Shown: piece by piece, positions 9,601 through 17,591 of the stretch
Layout of the letters: the number at the start of each line of letters is the position of its first letter
Position numbering within the stretch: the first letter of the stretch is position 1
From: Amphibacillus xylanus NBRC 15112
GTDB taxonomy: Bacteria > Bacillota > Bacilli > Bacillales > Amphibacillaceae
DNA: 64,000 nucleotides
Assembly: GCF_000307165.1 (NCBI RefSeq)
Contig: NC_018704.1
Location: 2,170,001 to 2,234,000 of the forward strand
Reading direction: 5' to 3'
Translations under genes and position numbers: made by a program
Notes under the pieces: generated by a model
The model's input: the letters and a program-made list of their open reading frames with translations, nothing else
What the model was told of the DNA's origin: nothing
Database searches by the model: none

Positions 9601-9690
9601 AGCTAGGACAAAAACTTGCCGGGAAAAATGTAAAAAATGGCTCTGGACAAAAGTAAATTGTTCGAAGCCCTTTTTGTTTGTCTATTTTTA
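9601..9690 (+). other. Conserved leader with terminator-like hairpin ahead of 20-bp repeat array 1
   Basis: This ~85-bp stretch begins AGCTAGGACAAAAACTTGCC and contains the hairpin GGCTCTGGACAA / TTGTTCGAAGCC followed by a T run. It probably terminates lipL. The same sequence, at roughly 85 percent identity by eye, lies ahead of array 3 (52014-52098, minus strand) in the same orientation relative to the repeats. The last leader base is about 20 bp from the first repeat. Confidence 0.8.
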
Positions 9691-9707
9691 TTTTCATCAT
9701 TGGTGAG

Positions 9708-9963
9708 GTGCGCTCAAGTTTTGTGAAATACACTCAAGTTACGGGAAATGCACACAAGTTTTGCGAAATGCACACAAGTTTGCGGAAATACACACAAGTT
9801 CTCGAAAATGCACACAAGTTTGCGAGAATACACACAAGTTTGCGAGAATACACACAAGTTACGGGAAATACACACAAGTTTGCGAGAATACACACAAGTT
9901 ACGAGAAATACACACAAGTTTTCGAAAATACACACAAGTTCTCGAAAATGCACTCTAGTTCAT
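9708..9963 (+). repeat. Array 1 of 20-bp tandem repeats (about 13 copies)
   Basis: The motif CACACAAGTT recurs exactly every 20 bp, so three units fit each 60 bp from 9721 to 9960. Each unit is CACACAAGTT, five variable bases that nearly always include CG (TTGCG, TGCGG, CTCGA, ACGGG and others), then AAATA or AAATG. The first copies and the last one are degenerate (CGCTCAAGTT, CACTCAAGTT, CACTCTAGTT), which looks like decay at the edges. It lies between the convergent genes lipL and pta. Open frames across it on both strands are an effect of a stop-free repeat. Confidence 0.95.
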
Positions 9964-10003
9964 CTCTTAAAACAGTGAAATATAGCGGAACTTATTAAAA
10001 TTT

Positions 10004-10033
10004 AAAGCCGTTGGAGTAAAATCCAACGGCTTC
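10004..10033 (-). terminator. Intrinsic terminator of pta
   Basis: AAAGCCGTTGGA, a 6-nt loop and TCCAACGGCTT, located 8 nt after the pta stop. On the minus strand it is followed by TTTAAATTTTAA. Confidence 0.85.
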
Positions 10034-10040
10034 TTCTTTA

Positions 10041-11012
10041 TTATAATGCTTGTGCTGCTGTAATGATTGCTAATTTGTAAACGTCGTCTGTGTTACAGCC
10101 GCGTGATAGGTCGTTAACTGGTTTGTTCAGACCTTGTAGGATAGGTCCAACTGCATCAAAGTTACCCATACGTTGAGCAATTTTGTATCCTATATTACCC
10201 GCTTCTAGTCCTGGGAAAACAAATACGTTAGCATCCCCTTTAATCTCCGAATCAGGTGCTTTTGTTTCTGCTACACTTGGAACAAACGCAGCGTCAAATT
10301 GGAATTCACCATCTAATGTTAATTCAGGCTTCATTTCTTTAGCAATTTTCACTGCTTCAGCAACTTTTAATGTTTCTTCTGATTTAGCTGAACCTTTTGT
10401 TGAGAAGCTTAACATTGCAACACGTGGATCAATGCCAAATAAGTTAGCTGTTTCTGCTGATGCGATAGCAATTTCTGCTAAATCTTGGCTATCTGGTGAA
10501 ATGTTAATTGCACAGTCTGCAAAAACATATTTTTCTTCTTCACGAACCATAATGAAGACACCTGAAGTCTTTTTAATGCCTGGTTTTGTTTTGATAATTT
10601 GTAGTGCTGGACGAACTGTGTCAGCTGTTGAATGTGCTGCACCACTTACTAATCCATCTGCCTTATCCATATATACAAGCATTGTGCCAAAATAGTTTTC
10701 ATCTAATAGCATTTCACGTGCTTGCTCTTCTGTTGCTTTTCCTTTTCTTCGTTCTACGAAGCTTGCAACCATCGCATCGAATTCTGGGTAGTCAGCAGGA
10801 TTTAAGATTTCTACTTGATCAAAATTCAAGTTTAATTCAGCAGCTTTCTGTTTCACTTCTTCTGGAACACCTACTAATACAGGTTGAACTAATCCCTCAC
10901 CAGCTAATTGTGCTGCTGCTCGTAAAATTCGCTCATCTGAACCTTCAGGGAGAACAATCCGCTTAGTGTTTCCAGTTAATCTTTCTTTTAATGTATCAAA
11001 TAAATTACTCAT
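10041..11012 (-). CDS. pta: Phosphate acetyltransferase
   Basis: A 323-residue enzyme that converts acetyl-CoA and phosphate to acetyl phosphate, the first step from acetyl-CoA to acetate and ATP. The family is recognised from RIVLPEGSDERILRAA near the N terminus, SGAAHSTADTVRPALQ near 128-143, and VFVFPGLEAGNIGYKI with AVGPILQGLNKPVNDLSRG near the C terminus. The size is that of the short bacterial Pta (about 323). The start is the ATG at 11012 with GGAGG upstream; the frame is open five codons further with no site. It has its own terminator; lipL is its convergent neighbour. Confidence 0.97.
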   Translation of the reverse strand: MSNLFDTLKERLTGNTKRIVLPEGSDERILRAAAQLAGEGLVQPVLVGVPEEVKQKAAELNLNFDQVEILNPADYPEFDAMVASFVERRKGKATEEQAREMLLDENYFGTMLVYMDKADGLVSGAAHSTADTVRPALQIIKTKPGIKKTSGVFIMVREEEKYVFADCAINISPDSQDLAEIAIASAETANLFGIDPRVAMLSFSTKGSAKSEETLKVAEAVKIAKEMKPELTLDGEFQFDAAFVPSVAETKAPDSEIKGDANVFVFPGLEAGNIGYKIAQRMGNFDAVGPILQGLNKPVNDLSRGCNTDDVYKLAIITAAQAL

Positions 11013-11281
11013 GAAAAAAACCTCCAAAATATAATTCTGTTATAATCATACGACTTTTTCTGTTTAATTAAAAGAGTTAAAGCTTATTTTAAAATAAAGT
11101 TTCTTATTTTGATCACAATTTCTGAAACAAAGCATGTATTTATCCTCGAAATTTAATCCATGCCCCCTTATTTACGTGCGCTATATTTTAATCTTCCCTA
11201 TTCTTGTGTTAAAAAACATAATTTCAATTGTTGATACATAAATATGGCTACAGAAGGACGTTTTAGAAATGAGGTGAATCG

Positions 11282-11698
11282 ATGGTTGTTGCTCATACAG
11301 AAAAAGATATTGAATTGTTAGCAAGGTTAATGCGTGCAGAGGCCGAAGGTGAAGGCGACCTAGGCATGTTAATGGTTGGCAACGTCGGAATCAATCGAGT
11401 CATTGATGACTGCTTAGATTTTGGAAATATCCGTTCGATTCAAGATATGGTCTTTCAAAGTCCCGGTGGATTTGAAGCAACACAAAAAGGGTATTTTTAC
11501 CAACGCGCTAGAGAACACGAAAAAAATCTCGCTCGCCGCGTCGTCCGTGGTGAAAGGTTTCATCCCGCTCACAGGTCATTATGGTTTTTTAAGCCGTCTG
11601 GCTCTTGTCCTGCTCAGTGGTATGGCCAATGGAATTCCGGTCGTTTTAAATCACATTGTTTCTATTCACCGCTTGAAAGTGTATGTACACGTATTTAA
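11282..11698 (+). CDS. cwlJ: Spore cortex-lytic hydrolase CwlJ
   Basis: A 138-residue cell-wall hydrolase of the Hydrolase_2 (SleB-like) family that degrades spore cortex in germination triggered by Ca-DPA. The protein has ARLMRAEAEGEGDLGMLMVG with the expected catalytic glutamate, GYFYQRARE in the middle, and FKSHCFYSP at the end, close to B. subtilis CwlJ. There is no signal peptide, as usual for CwlJ, which is made in the mother cell and held in the coat by GerQ. The start ATG at 11282 follows GAGGTGAATCG. The next gene is gerQ, 27 nt downstream, so an operon is likely. Confidence 0.95.
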   Translation: MVVAHTEKDIELLARLMRAEAEGEGDLGMLMVGNVGINRVIDDCLDFGNIRSIQDMVFQSPGGFEATQKGYFYQRAREHEKNLARRVVRGERFHPAHRSLWFFKPSGSCPAQWYGQWNSGRFKSHCFYSPLESVCTRI

Positions 11699-11725
11699 AT
11701 CTTAATAAAAAGGAGTGTTAGTTTA

Positions 11726-12172
11726 ATGAGTGAAGAAAAAGATCAGCGTCAGCAAATGCCAATGCCAGGAATGTTCCAAATGCCATTCGTTCCACCACAA
11801 GCATTTGGTCCACCACCAATGCAACAGGGACAGCCGTTTCCAGTTCAACCTGGTTTCCCACCATTTATGCAACAACCTGTTGCACAACCAGTTGGACCAC
11901 CATCAGGTGAAGGAATGCTGCCACTAGAGCAGTCATATGTAGAAAATATTTTACGCTTGAATCGTGGCCGCGTTGCTACTATTTATATGACATTTGAAAA
12001 TAATGAGCGTTGGAATGCGAAGATTTTCAAAGGAGTTATTGAAGCTGCTGGACGTGACCATATCATTATTAGCGATCCAGAAACAGAGAAGCGCTACTTA
12101 TTATTAACGATTTACTTAGACTACATTACGTTTGATGAGCGTATTGATTACGAGTATCCAACTGCATTCTAA
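11726..12172 (+). CDS. gerQ: Spore coat protein GerQ
   Basis: A 148-residue coat protein needed for CwlJ localisation. Residues 1-65 are rich in P, Q, M and G (PMPGMFQMPF, PPPMQQGQPF), the low-complexity arm that Tgl cross-links. Residues 70-148 form the conserved GerQ domain (SYVENILRLNRGR, DHIIISDPETEKRYLL, DYITFDERIDYEYP). AAAAAGGAG precedes the ATG at 11726. A weak hairpin (12179-12200, AAACGACA / TGTCGTTT) follows. The IS150-type element inserted 58 bp after the stop codon leaves the gene intact. Confidence 0.95.
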   Translation: MSEEKDQRQQMPMPGMFQMPFVPPQAFGPPPMQQGQPFPVQPGFPPFMQQPVAQPVGPPSGEGMLPLEQSYVENILRLNRGRVATIYMTFENNERWNAKIFKGVIEAAGRDHIIISDPETEKRYLLLTIYLDYITFDERIDYEYPTAF

Positions 12173-12261
12173 AATATAAAACGACATACTTTTGTCGTTT
12201 ACTAATAATCCCCCTAACGTAGTAAGAAAGTGTACTGAACCCATAAAGTTAAACTTAATAT

Positions 12262-13071
12262 TTAAGCTACTAATTGGCTGGCTTGTTTCCGGTATTCAAC
12301 CGGACTCATGCCAGTCAATTTTACTTTTATTCGTCTATTATTATAATAATAAATGTATTTATCAACTGCTTGTTTCAACTCTTCAAATGATTCGTATATA
12401 ACTCCATAATACATCTCCTGTTTCATTAACCCAAAAAAATTCTCCATTGGAGAATTATCCAAACAATTACCTCTTCGTGACATACTTTGAAATATTTCAT
12501 TGTCCTTTAATCGCTTGCGGAAAGCCTTCATTTGGTAACCCCAACCTTGATCTGTATGAATTGTTGTTCGATAAGGACACTCTTTAGTTATTATGATTGT
12601 CTCATTCAATGCATCTAAAATGGCTTTCGCACTTGGTCGTTGGGATAATCTATATGATAAAATCTCACCATTAAACATATCTAAAAAAGGGTCAAGATAC
12701 GCCTTCTTAATAACGGTTTTACCGCTCTGATCTTTTGTGTAATATTTAAATTCTGTTGTATCAGTTGTTATTTTCTGATAAGGAATATGTGTATTGAATC
12801 TACGGTTAATTCGATTTTGAGCAACCTTTCCGACAGTTCCTTTGTATGAATTATATTTTCTTGATTTTCTCGTGAATTTTGTGCATGTCAAATTAAGTTT
12901 ATTCATAATACGTAAAACTTTCTTGTGATTAACGATGTGTCCACATTTCCGTAACTCCATACAAATTCTTCGGTAACCATAGTTACCGTTGTTTTCCTTG
13001 AATATTTCTTTAATTAGATGTTCAATCTCTTCATCTGGATTCGATTCGTTGAATCGTTTTTGCCAATACAT
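12262..13071 (-). CDS. IS150-type transposase OrfB (DDE integrase domain)
   Basis: The free-standing frame from the ATG at 13071 gives 269 residues, but in these elements the active enzyme is an OrfAB fusion. The minus frame is open upstream to the slippery site (codons read NKYSEPTAK, then VESRIIHALREDFKLAV), so OrfB really begins by -1 frameshift at about 13206. The rve-type catalytic residues are visible: D in TTDTTEFKY, D in HTDQGWGY and E in SPMENFFGLMK. An HTH_21 segment with GNYGYRRICMEL precedes them. No stop or frameshift interrupts the domain. Confidence 0.93.
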   Translation of the reverse strand: MYWQKRFNESNPDEEIEHLIKEIFKENNGNYGYRRICMELRKCGHIVNHKKVLRIMNKLNLTCTKFTRKSRKYNSYKGTVGKVAQNRINRRFNTHIPYQKITTDTTEFKYYTKDQSGKTVIKKAYLDPFLDMFNGEILSYRLSQRPSAKAILDALNETIIITKECPYRTTIHTDQGWGYQMKAFRKRLKDNEIFQSMSRRGNCLDNSPMENFFGLMKQEMYYGVIYESFEELKQAVDKYIYYYNNRRIKVKLTGMSPVEYRKQASQLVA

Positions 13072-13154
13072 GTACGTAGCCTTTGGAAATCCTGTCGCTT
13101 CAAGAATTACTGCTAGTTTAAAATCTTCACGAAGAGCATGAATAATTCTAGATT

Positions 13155-13673
13155 CTACTTTCGCAGTCGGCTCGGAATATTTATTCCTGAAGCTCGGAGC
13201 TTTTTTAAGTAAGCATTTTCCGCACGAAGTAATTCAATTTCTCGTTCAAGCTGTTGTACCCTAGTTAAAGTGTTATCGTTTTTCTTTTGCTTTTTCTTTT
13301 TTGACATAGGAGGACGCCCCTTTGGTTTAGAGAGCCCATCAATGCCTTCTTTATTCCAAATACGCATCCAATTGGCGACAATCGATGGTTTGTGCATATT
13401 GAACTTCAAGGCAACATCTTGATAAGACTCTTCTGTTCTTAATTTATATTGTAGAACATCTAACTTAAATTGAACAGAATAAGTTTTATGTGACTTTCTC
13501 CTTTTTAGACCTGATTCACCCATCGTTTCATAAACTTTAACCCATTTTCTAACAGTGCTTTTATCAGAAATTGAAAATTGATTAGCTAATGATTTATAAC
13601 CTCCTTTACCTGCTAAATAAGCAGTTACTACTTCTAATTTAAATTCAAAATTATATTTCACCATAAGAAACAC
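13155..13673 (-). CDS. IS150-type transposase OrfA (two HTH domains, leucine zipper)
   Basis: A 172-residue protein with two successive helix-turn-helix segments (YKSLANQFSISDKSTVRKWV near 27-46 and YQDVALKFNMHKPSIVANWM near 79-98). A basic linker (KPKGRPPMSKKKKQKK) and a C-terminal leucine-zipper stretch (QQLEREIELLRAENAYLKKL) follow. It binds the element ends and multimerises. About 12 codons before its stop lies the frame-shifting heptamer that makes the OrfAB transposase. The M at 13673 or three codons later (MVKYNF) may be the start. Confidence 0.92.
   Translation of the reverse strand: MFLMVKYNFEFKLEVVTAYLAGKGGYKSLANQFSISDKSTVRKWVKVYETMGESGLKRRKSHKTYSVQFKLDVLQYKLRTEESYQDVALKFNMHKPSIVANWMRIWNKEGIDGLSKPKGRPPMSKKKKQKKNDNTLTRVQQLEREIELLRAENAYLKKLRASGINIPSRLRK
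13200..13206 (-). promoter_or_regulatory. Programmed -1 frameshift site A AAA AAG
   Basis: In the orfA frame the codons TTA AAA AAG contain the classic heptamer A_AAA_AAG. A -1 slip joins directly to an open frame (AAA AAA GCT CCG AGC) that runs without a stop into the orfB integrase domain. Confidence 0.88.
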
Positions 13674-13751
13674 CCCTAAGGTTAGATTTTCGGTCTAACT
13701 TTAGGGGTGCACAGCAAAGAAAACTACTTTAGAGGGGATTTTTATTTTTTG

Positions 13752-14039
13752 TTAAAAATCAAAGATTGATTTAGAATCGGATTGTCCATAATCGTTTTTA
13801 GGTGTTTGCGGTGATGTTGAAGTCATCCCCATCATTTGACGGAGTTCATGTTCATTAAAAGCTGATTGACTCGGCTGTTCTGTCGTCGATGGACTCATGC
13901 CTTCCCCATCTAGTATGAGATCAGCTAATAATTGAATTGCCCGTGCATGTTGCTTAATTTTATTCGGGTCTTTCGTTTGTTTGGCTTGGTCTATTTCTGC
14001 AGCCATTTTTAATACGACTTGTTCTAGACTTATCATCAT
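13752..14039 (-). CDS. ywdI: YwdI-family protein (DUF5327)
   Basis: A 95-residue protein: a helical N-terminal part (ISLEQVVLKMAAEIDQAKQ, then IKQHARAIQLLADLIL) and a low-complexity S, T, P and Q-rich tail ending SKSIFDF. In B. subtilis ywdI lies next to gerQ (ywdL), and here only the insertion sequence separates the two. GGGAGGAAAAG precedes the ATG at 14039. The function is unknown. Confidence 0.75.
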   Translation of the reverse strand: MMISLEQVVLKMAAEIDQAKQTKDPNKIKQHARAIQLLADLILDGEGMSPSTTEQPSQSAFNEHELRQMMGMTSTSPQTPKNDYGQSDSKSIFDF

Positions 14040-14242
14040 CTTTTCCTCCCAGTTAAGTCGTTGATACAGTTAATCTGACAAATGGTCATCTTGACTGTTT
14101 AATTTATTATAGCTTAATTATTCAGATCTTGCACAGTATCGTGATTCATTATCTCACCCATTTTTCATTACCAAGAATATTCCTTTTTTCATCAGTTTTG
14201 TGCTATGATTAAGCTAGTTGATAATGGAAAGGTTTGAGGCAA

Positions 14243-15316
14243 GTGACGAGAAAGAAATCATTTCGTGTTTTAATGTATGCTGTACTAATTTTTACACTTA
14301 TTTATCTCATTCATTTGACCGCTTTTATTTTTAAACCGATTGGATTATTGCTTACTTCTATTGCTGTACCGATTATTGGTGCAGGTCTACTTTATTACAT
14401 AACTAATCCACTGGTCAATTTGCTTGAGCGGTTAAAAATTAAACGTGTCCTAGGCATTGTGATTGTCTTTCTATTAATGATTGCGATTGGTTTTTTTAGT
14501 GTTTATTTTATCATTCCACCAATTCAAGATCAGTTCGGGCGTTTAGTTGATTCATTCCCTCAAATCATCGTTTGGTTCGAAGATTTATGGAGTTTTTGGG
14601 AAAATCGTCAAGATTATATTCCTGCTTCATTGGAAGATTCGATTCAAAATTTAATTAATAACTTTGATGTTTATGCAGAGCAAATCGTGGGCTCACTTTT
14701 TAGCTTTATTGGTTCATTTGTAAGTTTTATCGTTGCGCTTGTGATGATTCCATTTTTCCTTTTCTTCATGTTGAAGGATGGTCATAAATTTATTCCATTT
14801 GTCACTGGATTTTTAAGTGAATCTAAAGCAAAGAGCCTGCAGACATTATTAACAAATATTAATGATGTCCTTTCTTCTTTTATTCATGGGCAATTGTTAG
14901 TTAGCTTGTCTGTTGGTATTATGTTGCTGATTGGTTATTGGATTGTTGGCTTGAATTATGCGCTAATGTTTGCGGTATTTGGTTTATTTATGAATTTAAT
15001 TCCGTTTATCGGTCCTTGGTTGTCAGCAATACCTGCTGTTCTTGTTGGTTTCTTCCAAGATCCAATGGTTGGCGTTTGGACTGCTGTGATTATGATCGTC
15101 GCCCAACAAATAGAAAGCAGCTTAATTTCACCGAATATTATGGGTAAAGTGTTAAAACTTCATCCGTTAACGGTTATTACAGTGATCTTAGCTGCAGGTG
15201 CTATCGGTGGATTTTTAGGCATTTTATTTGCAGTCCCTGCTTATGCGGTTGCGAAGACAATTGTTATTCACTTTTATCAAATTTACACAAAACATCACCA
15301 GCTACAAGGTGAGTAA
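14243..15316 (+). CDS. AI-2E family (PerM/UPF0118) membrane transporter
   Basis: A 357-residue membrane protein with about seven to eight helices. A hairpin pair lies near the N terminus (residues 10-60), there is a soluble amphipathic region at about 90-150 (VYFIIPPIQDQFGRLVDSFP), and the C-terminal part has the family signature PFIGPWLSAIPAVLVG and LHPLTVITVILAAGAIGG. Family members export AI-2 or act as Na+/H+ antiporters; which applies here cannot be said. The GTG at 14243 is preferred: GGAAAGG stands 10 nt upstream, while the TTG at 14234 is almost on top of it. Confidence 0.85.
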   Translation: MTRKKSFRVLMYAVLIFTLIYLIHLTAFIFKPIGLLLTSIAVPIIGAGLLYYITNPLVNLLERLKIKRVLGIVIVFLLMIAIGFFSVYFIIPPIQDQFGRLVDSFPQIIVWFEDLWSFWENRQDYIPASLEDSIQNLINNFDVYAEQIVGSLFSFIGSFVSFIVALVMIPFFLFFMLKDGHKFIPFVTGFLSESKAKSLQTLLTNINDVLSSFIHGQLLVSLSVGIMLLIGYWIVGLNYALMFAVFGLFMNLIPFIGPWLSAIPAVLVGFFQDPMVGVWTAVIMIVAQQIESSLISPNIMGKVLKLHPLTVITVILAAGAIGGFLGILFAVPAYAVAKTIVIHFYQIYTKHHQLQGE

Positions 15317-15351
15317 ATGATTTAACTAATCAAATCTGAACATCTCCCATC

Positions 15352-15392
15352 GTTGGTGTGTGGACAAGTTCTCTTTCACACACCAACTTTTT
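15352..15392 (+). terminator. Intrinsic terminator after the AI-2E family gene
   Basis: GTTGGTGTGTG and CACACACCAAC form an 11-bp stem with a 14-nt loop, followed by a T run. Confidence 0.9.
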
Positions 15393-15424
15393 AGGGGGAA
15401 GTTTTTTACGAAAGGTGGTTAAAA

Positions 15425-17206
15425 ATGCGTTTAATCGATGCTCAAAAAATTTTACAAGATTACTTTGGTTATGCCGATTTCAGATCCGGGCAGAAAGAAT
15501 TACTTTCACTCATATCTGAAGGAAAAAATACGCTTGGAATTATGCCGACGGGTGGCGGTAAGTCACTATGCTATCAAATACCTGGAATTTTATTAGATGG
15601 TACGGCAATCATTATTTCACCGTTAATTTCCTTAATGAAGGATCAGGTTGATAGTTTACATACGTTAGGTGTGAAGGCAACTTATATTAATAGTAGCTTA
15701 ACGAGCGAAGAATATAATGAACGGATGCGTTTGTTAAGTGAAGGATATTATGATTTAATCTACGTTGCTCCAGAACGATTTGATAGTCCCTTCTTTCTCA
15801 CCACAATTAACAAACTTCAAATTTCCTTTATTGCCTTTGACGAGGCCCACTGTATCTCACAATGGGGTCATGATTTCAGACCGAGCTACCGCTCAATAAT
15901 AGATACGATTAATCAACTAACCCAGATTCCTTTTCGACTTGCCTTAACTGCGACCGCGACTCAGGAAGTCATCGAAGATATTCAGCGTCTACTGTCAATT
16001 GATGATCAATCAGTGGTGAATACTGGTTTTTACCGTGATAATCTACATTTTCATGTTGTAAAGGGACAAAACAAACAAGATTTTTTAATCAATTATATTT
16101 CACAGCATCGACAAGAGTCAGGGATTATTTATGCGCCAACACGTAAGCTCGTTGAGTCGATCCATGCGAAATTAATTAAGGAAGGTTTTCGTGCTGCTTA
16201 TTATCATGCTGGTTTAGCTGAAGATGTACGGAGAAATGAGCAAAATCGGTTTATTAATGACCAAGTCGAGATCATGGTCGCAACAAATGCGTTTGGCATG
16301 GGGATTGATAAGTCAAACGTGCGCTATGTAATTCATTACAGTCTGCCAATGAATATTGAAGCCTACTATCAAGAAGCGGGCCGCGCTGGGCGTGATGGTG
16401 AGGTTAGTAACTGTATTCTATTATTCTCAGGTCAAGACAGCCACTTACAATCATTTCTGATCGAGCAATCAGAATTAGATGAAGAAATGAAAGCACTCGA
16501 GTATAAAAAGCTACGAGCGATGATAAATTATTGTCATACAGATAAATGTCTACCTTGCTATATTCTAGATTACTTTGGTGAGAAAAATCCTTATCATGAC
16601 TGTGGTCACTGCACAAATTGTACTGATCAAAGCGAAAAGGTTGATCGCACACGTGATGCTCAAATGGTATTATCATGTGTGATGCGAATGGAACAGCGAT
16701 TTGGCGCTACTTTAACGGCCAAGGTACTGAAAGGTTCAAAAGATAAAAAAATAAAACAATTTGAGCTTGATCAATTATCTACTTATGGATTAATGAAGGA
16801 GCGAACCGAAAAGCAAATTACTGAATTTATCCATTTCCTCGTCGCAGAAGGCTATTTATCGACAGGAAGTGATCGCTTCCCTATTTTACAGCTTACACAA
16901 AAAGCAGCTGATGTTCTGAAAAACAAAGAACAGGTGTGGATGCGTCAGACAGAAATCCAACAAGTAGCAGAAACGGATTTTGATCCAGAGTTATTCGAAC
17001 GATTTCGTGAGTTACGTAAACAAATTGCAACAGAGGAAAAGATTCCACCTTATGTTGTTTTTTCAGATGCAACATTAAAAGACCTTTGCCGTTACTTGCC
17101 TAAGAACAAGGAAGAAATGCTAATGATTAAAGGAATTGGTTTGAAGAAATACGATTCATATGGAAAAGCATTTTTAGACATTATTAAAGTTCACACAAAT
17201 AACTAG
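15425..17206 (+). CDS. recQ: ATP-dependent DNA helicase RecQ
   Basis: A 593-residue superfamily 2 helicase that unwinds DNA 3' to 5' in recombination and fork repair. Motif I is MPTGGGKSLCYQ near residue 40, motif II is DEAH with CISQWGHDFRPSYR near 140, and motif VI is QEAGRAGRDGE near 320. The RecQ zinc site uses four cysteines (CLPC near 376 and CGHCTNC near 396). A winged-helix domain follows and an HRDC domain closes the protein (about 525-593), so it is a full-length RecQ. AAAGGTGG precedes the ATG. It has its own terminator. Confidence 0.96.
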   Translation: MRLIDAQKILQDYFGYADFRSGQKELLSLISEGKNTLGIMPTGGGKSLCYQIPGILLDGTAIIISPLISLMKDQVDSLHTLGVKATYINSSLTSEEYNERMRLLSEGYYDLIYVAPERFDSPFFLTTINKLQISFIAFDEAHCISQWGHDFRPSYRSIIDTINQLTQIPFRLALTATATQEVIEDIQRLLSIDDQSVVNTGFYRDNLHFHVVKGQNKQDFLINYISQHRQESGIIYAPTRKLVESIHAKLIKEGFRAAYYHAGLAEDVRRNEQNRFINDQVEIMVATNAFGMGIDKSNVRYVIHYSLPMNIEAYYQEAGRAGRDGEVSNCILLFSGQDSHLQSFLIEQSELDEEMKALEYKKLRAMINYCHTDKCLPCYILDYFGEKNPYHDCGHCTNCTDQSEKVDRTRDAQMVLSCVMRMEQRFGATLTAKVLKGSKDKKIKQFELDQLSTYGLMKERTEKQITEFIHFLVAEGYLSTGSDRFPILQLTQKAADVLKNKEQVWMRQTEIQQVAETDFDPELFERFRELRKQIATEEKIPPYVVFSDATLKDLCRYLPKNKEEMLMIKGIGLKKYDSYGKAFLDIIKVHTNN

Positions 17207-17226
17207 AAATTAAATATTTTCAACAC

Positions 17227-17264
17227 AAAAAAGTCACGCGTTTATCAAAACGTGTGACTTTTTT
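17227..17264 (+). terminator. Intrinsic terminator of recQ
   Basis: AAAAAAGTCACGCG, a 10-nt loop and CGTGTGACTTTTTT. Because of the A and T flanks it could work in both directions. Confidence 0.9.
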
Positions 17265-17322
17265 GTGCTTAATCAATGCTTTTTTGCAATTTTCCCTAAA
17301 ATAACCATCGCTTTTATGTGAA

Positions 17323-17335
17323 TTTACAGTATTAC
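17323..17335 (+). promoter_or_regulatory. Possible regulator half-motif TTTACAGTATTAC ahead of the peptide gene
   Basis: TTTACAGTATTAC lies 69 nt before the peptide ATG and resembles TTTACTGTAAATAC at 17592, which lies upstream of the regulator. No good -35 box is visible for the peptide gene, which would suit activator-dependent expression. This is a weak, by-eye match. Confidence 0.3.
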
Positions 17336-17403
17336 ATAACACGTTTTTTCATGTTGGATAACCTAGAGATAGGATTTTAACAATTAAAGGGGAGGTTTCC
17401 AAC

Positions 17404-17433
17404 ATGACTGAATGGTTAATTGGTGGTTACTAG
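17404..17433 (+). CDS. Nine-residue peptide MTEWLIGGY, candidate leaderless signal for the adjacent Rgg regulator
   Basis: ATG ACT GAA TGG TTA ATT GGT GGT TAC TAG stands 8 nt after an unusually strong Shine-Dalgarno sequence, AAAGGGGAGG (17386-17395). A strong terminator follows 40 nt later (17474-17538), so the transcript seems built only for this peptide. The next gene downstream is an Rgg-family regulator. Rgg/RopB proteins are known to respond to short peptides, including leaderless ones of about eight residues that need no export signal or processing. The pairing is inferred from layout. No homologue of this peptide is known to me. A longer frame from the ATG at 17412 lacks a ribosome binding site. 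Confidence 0.6.
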   Translation: MTEWLIGGY

Positions 17434-17473
17434 ATTGTAGATATAAATTAGGGATCATAATTAATTTTTGCTT

Positions 17474-17538
17474 AGCACATTTATTTTTTATCCATGAGCG
17501 TATTTTAATGGATAAAAAACGGTGTGCTTTTTTTTTTT
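17474..17538 (+). terminator. Strong intrinsic terminator after the peptide gene
   Basis: A long hairpin: AGCACA and TTTTTTATCCAT on the 5' arm pair with ATGGATAAAAAA and TGTGCT on the 3' arm. A run of eleven T follows. Confidence 0.92.
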
Positions 17539-17591
17539 GCATTGATCAGCTGACAGATTCATTATGGCATAACTATCAAAATGCAAATTAT

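Larger units (their letters stand above)
12231..13716 (-). mobile_element. IS3-family, IS150-group insertion sequence with 3-bp target duplication
   Basis: A complete element of 1486 bp. Its ends form imperfect inverted repeats: the left end starts TGTACTGAACCCATAAAGTTA and the right end, read inward, TGCTGTGCACCCCTAAAGTTA, which agree at 16 of 21 positions. The element is flanked on both sides by AAG (12228-12230 and 13717-13719), a 3-bp target duplication as usual for this group. It carries orfA and orfB on the minus strand, with an A AAA AAG slippery heptamer (13200-13206, minus strand). All parts look intact, so it may be active. It sits between gerQ and ywdI. Confidence 0.93.

Noticed and set aside
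9678-9998. Overlapping frames with MHTSxRKYTQV-like repeated peptides in arrays 1, 2 and 3
   Set aside because: The 20-bp unit contains no stop in any frame, so all frames are open on both strands. There is no ribosome binding site, and all frames encode the same periodic peptide. They are products of the DNA repeat.
12192-12401. Plus-strand frame at the left end of the IS150-type element
   Set aside because: Antisense to the orfB integrase domain, without SD or coding signs.
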